The translations under genes and the position numbers were made by a program. Below the pieces are notes generated by a model. The model was not told the DNA's origin, ran no database searches, and was given only the letters and a program-made list of their open reading frames with translations. Shown piece after piece: positions 25,388 to 32,965 of a stretch of DNA of 64,000 nt. Each line of letters begins with the position of its first letter. The stretch's first letter is position 1. This DNA comes from CAYVBE01 sp964572825 (lineage in GTDB: Bacteria; Planctomycetota; Brocadiia; SM23-32). The stretch lies in contig CAZNGS010000001.1 of NCBI GenBank assembly GCA_964572825.1, forward strand, positions 79,636 to 143,635, read 5' to 3'.

Positions 25388-26540
25388 CAACGACAAGGTT
25401 AGAATTGGCTGGGAGGATATAGAGGAGGCGACAAGAGAACAGGCCGAACAAAAAGGACGGGGCCCCTCACCTAACCAGTGTGACTCAGAGCCTCCTATTC
25501 GGGTCAGTTGGCAAGACATCGAAAATCACTCGGCAGAAGCAGCCGCCGAGGCGGAAGGCTCTTCGACGCACACCTACGGCAAGATAGCGGCAATCCGACC
25601 ACCCACAGGTGAAGTTTCTGCAGCGCGCCGCTTTTTCCTGTCCTCGCCCTTTTATATATGCGTCGCGGGAGGGGCGGGAGCTTTGATTGGCTGGGGGATT
25701 ACCGAGGCCATTTTCGACGCGGGTGGAGTGAGTGTCTCGTACACTGACGTGCTTGTTCACACGGCTCTATGGTTTGCGGTGATAGGGGCCAGCGTGGGAG
25801 CAGCGGTAGGCGCTATCGAAGGCGCCCTGGCCGGTTCTGGAGTCCAGGTGCTTAGAGGAGGCGGCATCGGTCTTGGAGTCGGGTTCGTGGGCTGTGCGTT
25901 CGGAGGGATCGTGGCTCAATTGCTGTACACCTTGCTACTTTCGGTGTCTGGCGACCCCTCATTGGGTCGCGTAATCCTGGCACGCACATTGGGTTGGGGC
26001 GTGGCAGGCATTTTCCTTGGCGTGGCCCAAGGAGCGGCAGCATTCTCGGGGAAGAAGACATTGAACGGCCTGTTAGGAGGATTTGGAGGAGGCTTGCTGG
26101 GCGGTCTGCTTTTCGATCCCATCGCCTCGGCTACCGGTGGAATCCGCGCCGGAATGGTAAGCCGACTGGTCGGGTTACTGGCCATCGGCGTTGCAGTCGG
26201 CGTGCTTGTGGGGATTGTGGAGCAACTGCTGAAGGACGCCTGGCTGCACGTGATTAAGGGACGACTCGCCGGGAAACAGTTCGTCATCTATCGGAACCCT
26301 ACGCTGGTGGGCAGCTCTCCAAAATGCGACATATATCTCTTCAAAGACGACTCTGTCGATCCGCGCCACGCTGCTATTCGCACCGTCCAAAACCGGTATG
26401 AAATCGAAGATCTCGGTTCCCAGGGGGGAACTTTTGTCAACGGACGGTGTGTCAGTAGAGTCCCGTTGAGGGCGGACGATGAAATCCGGATCGGAAGCAC
26501 GGTGTTCCGATATTCAGAAAAGGCGAGGCAGCGGCAATAA
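25380..26540 (+). CDS. multi-pass membrane protein with C-terminal FHA domain
   Basis: 386 residues. ATG 25380 has a strong AGGAGG seven bases upstream and overlaps the JAB stop (ATGGGTGA). A polar N-terminal tail carries two copies of a motif: VRIGWEDIE (7-15) and IRVSWQDIE (40-48). Gly/Ala-rich membrane segments fill about 85-290 (roughly six helices). The FHA domain at about 305-380 has 'VGSSPKCDIYL', 'DPRHAAI' and 'GTFVNG'. FHA domains bind phosphothreonine peptides. Here the RHA triad lacks the usual preceding Ser, so specificity may differ. No Ser/Thr kinase lies in the operon. It probably recruits phosphorylated partners or substrates to the membrane-bound conjugation machinery. Confidence 0.85.
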   Translation: MGDNDKVRIGWEDIEEATREQAEQKGRGPSPNQCDSEPPIRVSWQDIENHSAEAAAEAEGSSTHTYGKIAAIRPPTGEVSAARRFFLSSPFYICVAGGAGALIGWGITEAIFDAGGVSVSYTDVLVHTALWFAVIGASVGAAVGAIEGALAGSGVQVLRGGGIGLGVGFVGCAFGGIVAQLLYTLLLSVSGDPSLGRVILARTLGWGVAGIFLGVAQGAAAFSGKKTLNGLLGGFGGGLLGGLLFDPIASATGGIRAGMVSRLVGLLAIGVAVGVLVGIVEQLLKDAWLHVIKGRLAGKQFVIYRNPTLVGSSPKCDIYLFKDDSVDPRHAAIRTVQNRYEIEDLGSQGGTFVNGRCVSRVPLRADDEIRIGSTVFRYSEKARQRQ

Positions 26541-26541
26541 C

Positions 26542-27234
26542 ATGCAGAACGAAGCGGACCGCATTCGGATTAACAAAGAAGATCTACGCGGCGCCGTTCG
26601 CCCCAATCAAGCAGGAAGCCGCAACGGGCGGAGAGTAAGGTCACCCAAACACCGCGGCGGCTCTCTCCCTGGAATTCCGCCTCGGGGGACGATGCGGGCC
26701 AACAGGCGTATCGCCGGAAAGAAGTGCCCTATATGTCAGGACGAGATACATTTTCGCGAACAGGTCCAGATCTGTGCTCACTGCAGGCTACCATTTCACA
26801 CTTCGTGCTGGGACGAAAACGGTGGCTGCGGCACTTATGGGTGCGAAGGCTCCCCGGGCGCTACACAAGCGCTCGAAGAGCCCCGGTCGAGCGCGAATTT
26901 ACGTTCGGCGCGCGAAGCAGACTCCGAGGTAGGCCCGCCGCCCCTGGGGAATAGACTCTCTGATATTGCCGCTGGGGCCAGGGACGACACAGTTCGACGG
27001 ACCAGCGGCTTCGCAGTGGCAAGTTTCGTGTTGGGGTTGGTTTCCTTGCTGCTGTTTATGGTGTTCGGCATACTTCCCTTGCTTGCAATCGTCTTCGGAC
27101 ATTGCGCGCTCTCAGAAATGAAGAAAAGTCAGGGGGAGCTCGGGGGCCGAGGCCTCGCCATCGCCGGGTTGGTACTCGGGTATGTTACCGGAGCAGTGGC
27201 ACTGCTCTGGTTCGTGTCTATTTCCGCGGGATAG
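26542..27234 (+). CDS. RING-like zinc-finger protein with DUF4190-type membrane tail (candidate E3)
   Basis: 230 residues, ATG 26542 two bases after the FHA stop. The N-terminus has the shared motif IRINKEDLR (8-16). A treble-clef zinc finger spans 62-101: Cys62, Cys65, Cys78, Cys81 (with His80), His86, Cys89, Cys96 and Cys101. This is eight potential ligands in RING-type cross-brace order, with Trp90 following as in many E3 RINGs. The C-terminal two-helix region (about 155-230) with 'LAIVFGHCALSEMKKS' and 'GGRGLAIAGLVLGY' matches DUF4190. The likely role is a membrane-embedded E3 or adaptor that docks the E2. PHD-like or structural roles are alternatives. Confidence 0.82.
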   Translation: MQNEADRIRINKEDLRGAVRPNQAGSRNGRRVRSPKHRGGSLPGIPPRGTMRANRRIAGKKCPICQDEIHFREQVQICAHCRLPFHTSCWDENGGCGTYGCEGSPGATQALEEPRSSANLRSAREADSEVGPPPLGNRLSDIAAGARDDTVRRTSGFAVASFVLGLVSLLLFMVFGILPLLAIVFGHCALSEMKKSQGELGGRGLAIAGLVLGYVTGAVALLWFVSISAG

Positions 27235-27252
27235 CTGCAGGGCCATAACCCG

Positions 27253-28902
27253 ATGAACGTTCGCCTAAGAAGATTGGAAGCCGACTATAGAGCGATCCAG
27301 AACCAACTGAGGGAGACCCAACACATTCGCATTCGGGCAGCAAAGGGCGATCCCCCGGATCGATATGAGATCGAGTATCAGATCAAAGGCCTTGTGGTCC
27401 GGGAAGACGGCCAGATCGTCGAATCAAACAAGCACATCGTTGAAATCGCTCTGACCCGAGAATATCCCCGCCGTAAGCCCCTGTGCAAAATGCGGACTCC
27501 AGTTTTTCACCCGAACATCGACGCCGGCGCCATCTGCATTGCCGACCATTGGGCTGCCTCGGAGTCACTGGTGGACCTCATCGTGCGGATTGGGCAGATC
27601 ATCGCCTATCAGGATTACAATACGAAAAGCCCTCTCAACGGCGAAGCGGCCCGGTGGGCGGACGAAAACTCGCACCTTTTCCCTATTGACGAAGCTGATC
27701 TACTTCCAGTAGAGCGATGTGAGCGAAAGCCGGGCACGGGCAAGACCGCACTGACTACGGAACTCCAGCGCTGCGATAACTGTGGCATCTCCTCCGTCGA
27801 AATGGAACTTGTCCGTTGCACAGGTGGCCATCTGGCATGCCCCGATTGCCTGATGGAATGCCAAAAGTGCGGGAGCACACTTTGCCTCGTTTGCGACGCA
27901 CGGATATGCGCCGTCTGCGGTGGGACAGGGTGCTCTGTTTGTCTCCAAATGTGCAGACTATGTGAAAAGGACGTCTGCTTGGACCATCTTGTCAAATGTG
28001 ACCAATGCGAACAGTACGCGTGCCAGAATTGTGTTGCGGCGTGCTCTCTTTGCCAGAGCGATATATGCGAGGAATGCTTGCTCTATTGCGCGACCTGTCA
28101 GCAGCCGCTATGTGCTCAATGCGCCGCCGAGTGCGCGGTATGCGGCTCAGCAGTCGCTCACCACCCCGCCGAGTTAGCCGCATGTGACGAATGCGGGAAG
28201 CCAACCTGTCGCAATCATTTGCACAGATGTCCTATCTCAAAGTCTCATCTGTGCCAGGTATGCGCCACTCAATGCTCAGCTTGCAGGAATTGGGTTGCGG
28301 CTGCCGATTCGATCGCTTGTGCCGTCTGCCACCAAACCGTATGTACAATCTGCGCCACATTCTGTACGATCTGCGAACAAGCCGTGTGCCCGACCCATCG
28401 GTACATTTGTCAGCTCTGCGGGAAAACGCTATGCCCTGAGTGCAGCTTCGCGTGCGGAACATGTGGGAAAACGTACTGCAAGGTCGAGTCTCACGGAGGG
28501 AATTGCTCGCTCTGCGGAAAGCTGTTCTGTGCTGAGTGCCTCCGGGAATGTAGTAGATGCCACAAGCCGATCTGCTCAGAACATTCGATCAGGTGCTCGG
28601 TCTGCGGCGAGACTGGATGTAATAGCTGCACGACCCGCTGCCCCTTTTGCGGCCGGCGCGCTCACCAGGAACACTTCGAGAACTGTGATCTTTGCGGGCA
28701 GACGCGGTGCCCATCTTGTGCTAATACCTGCGAGAGTTGCGGTCGGACAGTGTGTCCGACCTGTTTCCAGTCGGCCAGTGACTTATGCGTGAATTGCTAC
28801 CACAAACGCGAAAGACGCACAGCAATTATTGCTGGCACAGTCATAGCTGTTCTGGTGTCTGCTCTCCTGGTTTTTGTGGTTTACGCGATCCGCGGGTTCT
28901 AA
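27253..28902 (+). CDS. E2-like Ubl-conjugating enzyme fused to a long Cys-rich repeat array and membrane anchor
   Basis: 549 residues. Residues 1-150 are a UBC fold. His86-Pro-Asn88 precedes the catalytic Cys95 in 'GAICIADHW', and 'SPLNGEAA' follows where E2s have their P-L-N element. From about 155 to 515 there are roughly 76 cysteines in a near-perfect 15-residue repeat, C-x2-C-x4-C-x2-[C/H]-x3 (for example CSLCQSDICEECLLY, CATCQQPLCAQCAAE, CDLCGQTRCPSCANT). Such pairs should bind zinc in a RING/zinc-ribbon-like rod of about 23 units. A single C-terminal helix (about 522-545) anchors the protein with the bulk in the cytoplasm. It would accept Ubl from the E1 and transfer it; the array may serve as built-in E3 or substrate platform. 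Last gene of the operon. Confidence 0.9.
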   Translation: MNVRLRRLEADYRAIQNQLRETQHIRIRAAKGDPPDRYEIEYQIKGLVVREDGQIVESNKHIVEIALTREYPRRKPLCKMRTPVFHPNIDAGAICIADHWAASESLVDLIVRIGQIIAYQDYNTKSPLNGEAARWADENSHLFPIDEADLLPVERCERKPGTGKTALTTELQRCDNCGISSVEMELVRCTGGHLACPDCLMECQKCGSTLCLVCDARICAVCGGTGCSVCLQMCRLCEKDVCLDHLVKCDQCEQYACQNCVAACSLCQSDICEECLLYCATCQQPLCAQCAAECAVCGSAVAHHPAELAACDECGKPTCRNHLHRCPISKSHLCQVCATQCSACRNWVAAADSIACAVCHQTVCTICATFCTICEQAVCPTHRYICQLCGKTLCPECSFACGTCGKTYCKVESHGGNCSLCGKLFCAECLRECSRCHKPICSEHSIRCSVCGETGCNSCTTRCPFCGRRAHQEHFENCDLCGQTRCPSCANTCESCGRTVCPTCFQSASDLCVNCYHKRERRTAIIAGTVIAVLVSALLVFVVYAIRGF

Positions 28903-29296
28903 CAAGACCCTCTCCGAAAAGGGGTGTCGTGGGTAAGTGACGCCGGGGAGGCCCCGGTTTGGTCCCGGGTGCCGCGGAGTGCAAAATGCTCCCAGAGCAA
29001 ACGAGAGCCTCTTTCGGGAGCATTCTGGGATGGGCGATGGTAGTGAAGGAACGGGGGTTTTCGGACCGGCGTGCCTGCTGTTTGTCGAGCTTCCGGAGTC
29101 GGATTTTGCCGATTTTCTACGCAAAGCGGACAAATTTGTCTCGCGGTAACCGTTCACGAGCTTCGTCCGAATGCCCTTGGCGTACAGGCAAGGCTACTAC
29201 CGGTGGTAGTCCAAGCGTCCCACGTGCAGGGGTCTCTTGCATGATGCGCATGGTCGCCCTACCACCCATGGCGTCTTCCGGACAACCCGTGAACGG
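28903..29296. other. non-coding stretch after the Ubl operon
   Basis: 394 bases with no credible gene on either strand. A 9-bp stem (AATGCTCCC 28985-28993, GGGAGCATT 29016-29024) follows the operon by about 80 bases but lacks a T-run. The left arm of a 15-bp inverted repeat lies at 29144-29158. A 70-codon frame at 28937-29149 has no protein-like features and is not annotated. This is one edge of the low-GC block. Confidence 0.5.
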
Positions 29297-29302
29297 TTAC
29301 CG
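29144..29302. repeat. 15-bp perfect inverted repeat enclosing 129 bases
   Basis: CGGTAACCGTTCACG (29144-29158) and its exact complement CGTGAACGGTTACCG (29288-29302). The right arm covers the last codons and stop of the methyltransferase gene. No target duplication or transposase is visible; it could be a small non-autonomous element, a recombination scar or a long-range hairpin. Confidence 0.6.
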
Positions 29303-29830
29303 GACGAACCGGTCTTTCCGCACGACGTGATGGCCGTTGGGCAGATCGAATTCCCTGCGCAGTTCGAACTCTCCGTCCGGCGGACGGGAGAGCAGTTCCA
29401 GATTGGGACAGTAGACGTCCACGACGAAGAGCCCGCCCGGGCGCAGGTGCTCCCATAGCCGCCGTAGACAGATCCGCTGATCCTGCTGCGTGTACAGGTG
29501 CATGAAGGAGCGGAAGGCGCAGATCGCCAGGGAGAAGCCCTTCTCCCCGAGGTCGAAGTCCGCCATGTCGGCGTGCGTCAGCGAGACACTGTCCTCCAGG
29601 CCGGCCTCGGCGATTTTATCACGCGCCACCCGCAGCATGTTCTCCGAGAGGTCCAGGCCGTGCAGGGCATGGCCCGCCTCCGCCAGCGGAAGCAGGATTC
29701 GGCCCGTCCCGCAGGCGAGTTCCAGGATCGGCGCCCCGTTCTCCTCGGCGTATGCAAGGTAGAACGGAATGTCCTCGGCGAAACCGTGGTGCCGGTCGTA
29801 AAACTCGGCGTAATCAACGTATTCGGGCAT
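29297..29830 (-). CDS. SAM-dependent class I methyltransferase, probably C-terminally truncated
   Basis: 177 residues. Motif I is 'ILELACGTGRILLPLA' and the acidic end of strand 2 lies in 'HGLDLSENML', so the SAM-binding Rossmann core is present. 'LRPGGLFVVDVY' is the usual post-core strand. Relatives with the same N-terminus ('YAEFYD' then 'DIPFYL') usually continue for a further 60-80 residues of antiparallel beta structure. This protein stops abruptly at 'KDRFVR', exactly inside the arm of a 15-bp inverted repeat. That suggests the 3' end was removed when the neighbouring block arrived. Activity is uncertain. It begins five bases after the GH28-like gene, with an AAGGGGG ribosome-binding site, so the two are co-transcribed. 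Confidence 0.72.
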   Translation of the reverse strand: MPEYVDYAEFYDRHHGFAEDIPFYLAYAEENGAPILELACGTGRILLPLAEAGHALHGLDLSENMLRVARDKIAEAGLEDSVSLTHADMADFDLGEKGFSLAICAFRSFMHLYTQQDQRICLRRLWEHLRPGGLFVVDVYCPNLELLSRPPDGEFELRREFDLPNGHHVVRKDRFVR

Positions 29831-29835
29831 TGATG

Positions 29836-31245
29836 CTATCCCCCTTCACCTGTCCCAGGCAGTCCTTGGGCGGTCACCAGGCTGCACTCTTCGAGTTCTA
29901 CCCCCCCGGTGAGCCATTCGGGCACTTCGGGGTCCCGTTCAACCCTTATGTCGCGCAGGCGAAGGCCGTCCGCCCCGCGTGCCCAGAGGGCGGGCATGCG
30001 GCGGCCGAACACGCCCAGGGCCGGGTCGTCCACAGGGCGCAGGTCGTAGTTGCCGCCGACTGCCTCGTGAAGGTCGCTGGGGTGGAGATGCAGATCCAGG
30101 CCCGCCAGGGAGACGTTCCGGATCGTGCCGACCGGTTCGGCGTAGATGACGACTCCCGAGGGCGAGCGCGCGGTGATGCCGGTGAACCGCACGTTCTCGA
30201 TGGCCAACGGTCCCTCCCCGCCCTGGTGGGCCTCCAGGCGGGCGGGCACGCAGGAGACGTGGATCGGCTCCCCGGCGCCCCACCAGTGGCCGGCCAGCAG
30301 GTCCGTCTCGATGACGCAGTTCGAGCAGGTGACGTCGCGGATGCTGCCGCCGTTACGGGCGAAGATGCCGACCCCCCGGTTGCTGTCGCAGATGACCAGG
30401 TTCGACAGCGCGACGCGCCGCACGTCAGCCGGTCCATAGCCGATCCGCACCCCCGACGAGCGCGAGCGCAGCACGCAGTTGGTCACGACACAATTCTCCA
30501 GCGGCATGCTCGTGGGGTCGAAGCCCGGCGGCGCGCCGCGAAGGGCGCTGACCGTGGTGAGGGCGATGGCGTCGTCGCCGGCGGTGATCCGGCAGTCGGA
30601 GATGACCACGTCGCGGCAGCAGGTCACGTGGACGCCGTCGCTGTTGGGGATGGCCATGTCGTTGTCAATACACACACCACCGACGGCAACCGACCGGCAG
30701 CGGGCGATGCGGATTGTCCACGGGGAGGACTGGATGACGGAGACGCCTTCGACGCGCACGCCGGCGCAGTCGTTGAAATCCAGCGACCATGCGGGGCGCT
30801 CCGTCCGCCCGTAGGGCCCGTGGATGCACTCGGCGTCGGTGGCCAGGTAGTCCTCTCCCTGCCGTGTGTAGCGGCGGTCCCAGCCCTCCAGACGGTTCAC
30901 GGACTCTTTGTCCACGAAGGCGTCGGCGCCGCAGTCAATGGTGCCCCGGCCCACGACGCCGACGTTGGTGCAATTACGCGCGGAGATCAGGGGACGCATG
31001 CCGTCCGGGCCCCGGTAGTCCTCGATGTCCCGGCTGGCGCGAACCACAGCGCCCTGCTCCAGCCGCAGCACGGTGCCCTGGCAGAGTTCGAGCGGCCGGC
31101 AGCGATAGACACCGGGCGGCAGAACCACATCACCACCCGCAGCGTCTCCGCACCGATCAAGCGCTCGTTGGATGGCCTCCGTATCGTCATGCGCGTCGTC
31201 GCCCGTGGCGCCCAGGTCTCGGACGTTAATGTGACCTGGATCCAT
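29836..31245 (-). CDS. GH28-like right-handed beta-helix (polygalacturonase-type) enzyme
   Basis: 469 residues, no signal peptide. The N-terminal 'INVRDLGATGDD-HDDTEAIQRAL' block and 'GDVVLPPGVY' are typical of pectin-lyase-fold GH28 proteins. The active-site region has 'NSDGVHV' (the NTDG equivalent) and 'ITAGDDAIAL' with the paired Asp. The usual His-containing loop reads 'SSGVRIGYG', so the His is missing and catalytic details may differ. It probably hydrolyses galacturonan-like or other uronic-acid glycans, in the cytoplasm unless exported in an unrecognised way. ATG 31245 follows GAGGAGG. It fits the surrounding sulfatase and BNR-4 genes as part of an algal or plant polysaccharide pathway. 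Confidence 0.78.
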   Translation of the reverse strand: MDPGHINVRDLGATGDDAHDDTEAIQRALDRCGDAAGGDVVLPPGVYRCRPLELCQGTVLRLEQGAVVRASRDIEDYRGPDGMRPLISARNCTNVGVVGRGTIDCGADAFVDKESVNRLEGWDRRYTRQGEDYLATDAECIHGPYGRTERPAWSLDFNDCAGVRVEGVSVIQSSPWTIRIARCRSVAVGGVCIDNDMAIPNSDGVHVTCCRDVVISDCRITAGDDAIALTTVSALRGAPPGFDPTSMPLENCVVTNCVLRSRSSGVRIGYGPADVRRVALSNLVICDSNRGVGIFARNGGSIRDVTCSNCVIETDLLAGHWWGAGEPIHVSCVPARLEAHQGGEGPLAIENVRFTGITARSPSGVVIYAEPVGTIRNVSLAGLDLHLHPSDLHEAVGGNYDLRPVDDPALGVFGRRMPALWARGADGLRLRDIRVERDPEVPEWLTGGVELEECSLVTAQGLPGTGEGG

Positions 31246-31286
31246 GGCTCCTCCTCGTTGTCAAAAAGGCCCGGTCACAGGCCCGC

Positions 31287-31811
31287 TCACCAGATGAGGG
31301 CGGCGGTGACGATGGCGATCATCGCCAGGCCGATGAAAACCTTCGTCAGGCTGCCCACCACGCGGCCGATCAGGGCACCGCGGGCGACGTGACCGGACGG
31401 ACGCGCCCGGCGCGTTCGGCCGTACTCTACCAGGAAGGCGCCGGCGAACGTGCCCACGAACGCGCCGATCAACGAACCAACGATCGGCAGGACGAACGAG
31501 CCCAGAACGGCGCCCACAAGCCCCCCGGCCACCGCTCCCACCGCGCTCCAGAAGCTGCCCTTTGCCCGTCCCGCGCCCACGAAGCCCGCCATGCCCTCCA
31601 GCACCTCCGCCAGGACGGCCAGCGCCAGCAGCCCCAGCACAACCCACCAGGAGATCAACCCCCCGCCCGCCAGCGCCAGAACGCCCGCCGCTGCCACCAC
31701 CACGAACTGCCCCGGTATGCCGAAGGGGATGATGAGCACCCCGGCGAACATGACCACGTAGGTCACCATGACCAGGATCACCCGCCCCGTATGCGCTATC
31801 CAGCCCGGCAC
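31287..31811 (-). CDS. DUF456-family membrane protein
   Basis: 174 residues, almost entirely hydrophobic Gly/Ala/Val-rich helices (about five to six). The alternating 'GLVGAVLGSFVLPIVGSLIG' type segments with a conserved charged turn are typical of DUF456, small integral membrane proteins of unknown function. GTG 31811 is preceded by GGGAGG. It lies 40 bases after the BNR-4 gene on the same strand and 41 bases before the GH28-like start. It may be co-transcribed with both, although a link to glycan metabolism is not suggested by its sequence. Confidence 0.72.
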   Translation of the reverse strand: MPGWIAHTGRVILVMVTYVVMFAGVLIIPFGIPGQFVVVAAAGVLALAGGGLISWWVVLGLLALAVLAEVLEGMAGFVGAGRAKGSFWSAVGAVAGGLVGAVLGSFVLPIVGSLIGAFVGTFAGAFLVEYGRTRRARPSGHVARGALIGRVVGSLTKVFIGLAMIAIVTAALIW

Positions 31812-31851
31812 TGCGTCCTCCCGTCAAGCGAATCATATGAGCCCGATACGG

Positions 31852-32811
31852 CTACAGGCGCTCGGGCTCGGCGAAGTCGCCCGGCACGTGGCTCGGTAAA
31901 CGGAATACGCCTCCTTCCCTGGTGCAGAAGTACAGGCGCGATCGTGACGGCTTTTCGGCGTCGAAGACCAGATGCTTCAGGAAGACCAGCAGACCCTCGG
32001 ATTCGTAATCGTGGACGAGCGCCGGATGGTCGGGGCTCTCCACCGGCACGGGAACGGGGTCGCCGCGGGCGTTGCGCCACGTACCGCCGAAGTCCGGCGT
32101 CTCCATGTAGTAGAGATTCGTGCGGCGCGCCTCCCCACCCTCCGGCGGGTGGTAGCTGAAGATGACGCCCGCACGGTTCCCGCACAGGGCGCTGACCTGG
32201 TAGTGCCCCTGCCCGGCCACCCCCAGCCGCTGCCATGCCGACCACGAGCGGCCGTCGGCGCTGGTCATGAAACCGGTGGTCCGATGGACCGGCGAGTGAT
32301 AACGGGTGAGGAAGGCCACGAAGCCCCGCCCCGGCACGTGCCAGGGCTGCATGTAGGAGAAATTGTACAGCGGCATCAGTTCGCCGTCCAGCTCCCACTG
32401 CGCGTCCACGCGGATGAAGCGCGCCAGGTCGTAGCGCCCGGCGCTACGGTGAATGTAGGAGGGACGACCGCGGCCGTGCGAGGTGGAGAAGACCCACAGG
32501 TATCCCTCGGAGTCCATTGAGATGACGGGGTTGTCGTGGGCGTCGGTGGTCTGCTTGTCCAGCAGGATGGTCGGCCGCGGCACCCGGCCGGTCTCGTGGT
32601 CGTAGTAGCTGACCACGTGCAGGAGCGACACACCGTCCGTGCCGCCGTAGCAGAAAAAGCTTTTGTCCACCTCCGGGCGGTAGATGGCGAAAGGCCGGTG
32701 CTTGGCGCAGTACGTGCCCAACCCTCCTCCGTAGGCGCCGGATATCTCGTACCAGATACCGTGGTAGCCGTTGGCTCTCGGCTTCGGGTGGGCGCCAACG
32801 TCCCGACTCAT
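31852..32811 (-). CDS. BNR-4 repeat protein (beta-propeller, lyase or sialidase-like fold)
   Basis: 319 residues from ATG 32811, which has a GGAGAG upstream; a longer frame to 32874 lacks family sequence. The N-terminal block 'NGYHGIWYE', 'GGGLGTYCAKHRPFAIY', 'VSYYDHETG', 'DAHDNPVI' and 'LWVFSTSHGRGRPSYIHRS' is typical of the BNR-4 (PF15892) family. Members include polysaccharide lyases acting on sulfated uronic-acid glycans such as ulvan. No export signal is seen. The gene is divergent from a sulfatase 155 bases away. The His and Tyr residues conserved in the opening blades are candidate catalytic residues, but I cannot map them securely. Confidence 0.72.
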   Translation of the reverse strand: MSRDVGAHPKPRANGYHGIWYEISGAYGGGLGTYCAKHRPFAIYRPEVDKSFFCYGGTDGVSLLHVVSYYDHETGRVPRPTILLDKQTTDAHDNPVISMDSEGYLWVFSTSHGRGRPSYIHRSAGRYDLARFIRVDAQWELDGELMPLYNFSYMQPWHVPGRGFVAFLTRYHSPVHRTTGFMTSADGRSWSAWQRLGVAGQGHYQVSALCGNRAGVIFSYHPPEGGEARRTNLYYMETPDFGGTWRNARGDPVPVPVESPDHPALVHDYESEGLLVFLKHLVFDAEKPSRSRLYFCTREGGVFRLPSHVPGDFAEPERL

Positions 32812-32965
32812 GAGCGGTCTCTCCACGGTGGCAGCTTTGCCGGCCCATTTTAGCCGCGCCGGCAGACCGCGCAAGCAGAACGCCCCCGGTTGCGGCGGGC
32901 GCCCGTGCCGCGTAGGTTTAATAGAGCCGGGCGTTCTATCCCCGAGATCAGGGAGACGGATTCAG

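Noticed and set aside
27700..28800. CRISPR-like array suggested by the regular 45-base periodicity of the E2 gene
   Set aside because: The period is a 15-codon protein repeat whose DNA copies differ at many positions; there are no identical repeats with unique spacers.
28937..29149. A 70-codon plus-strand frame after the E2 gene
   Set aside because: No domain, no good start signal, and it overlaps stem structures and the inverted repeat arm.
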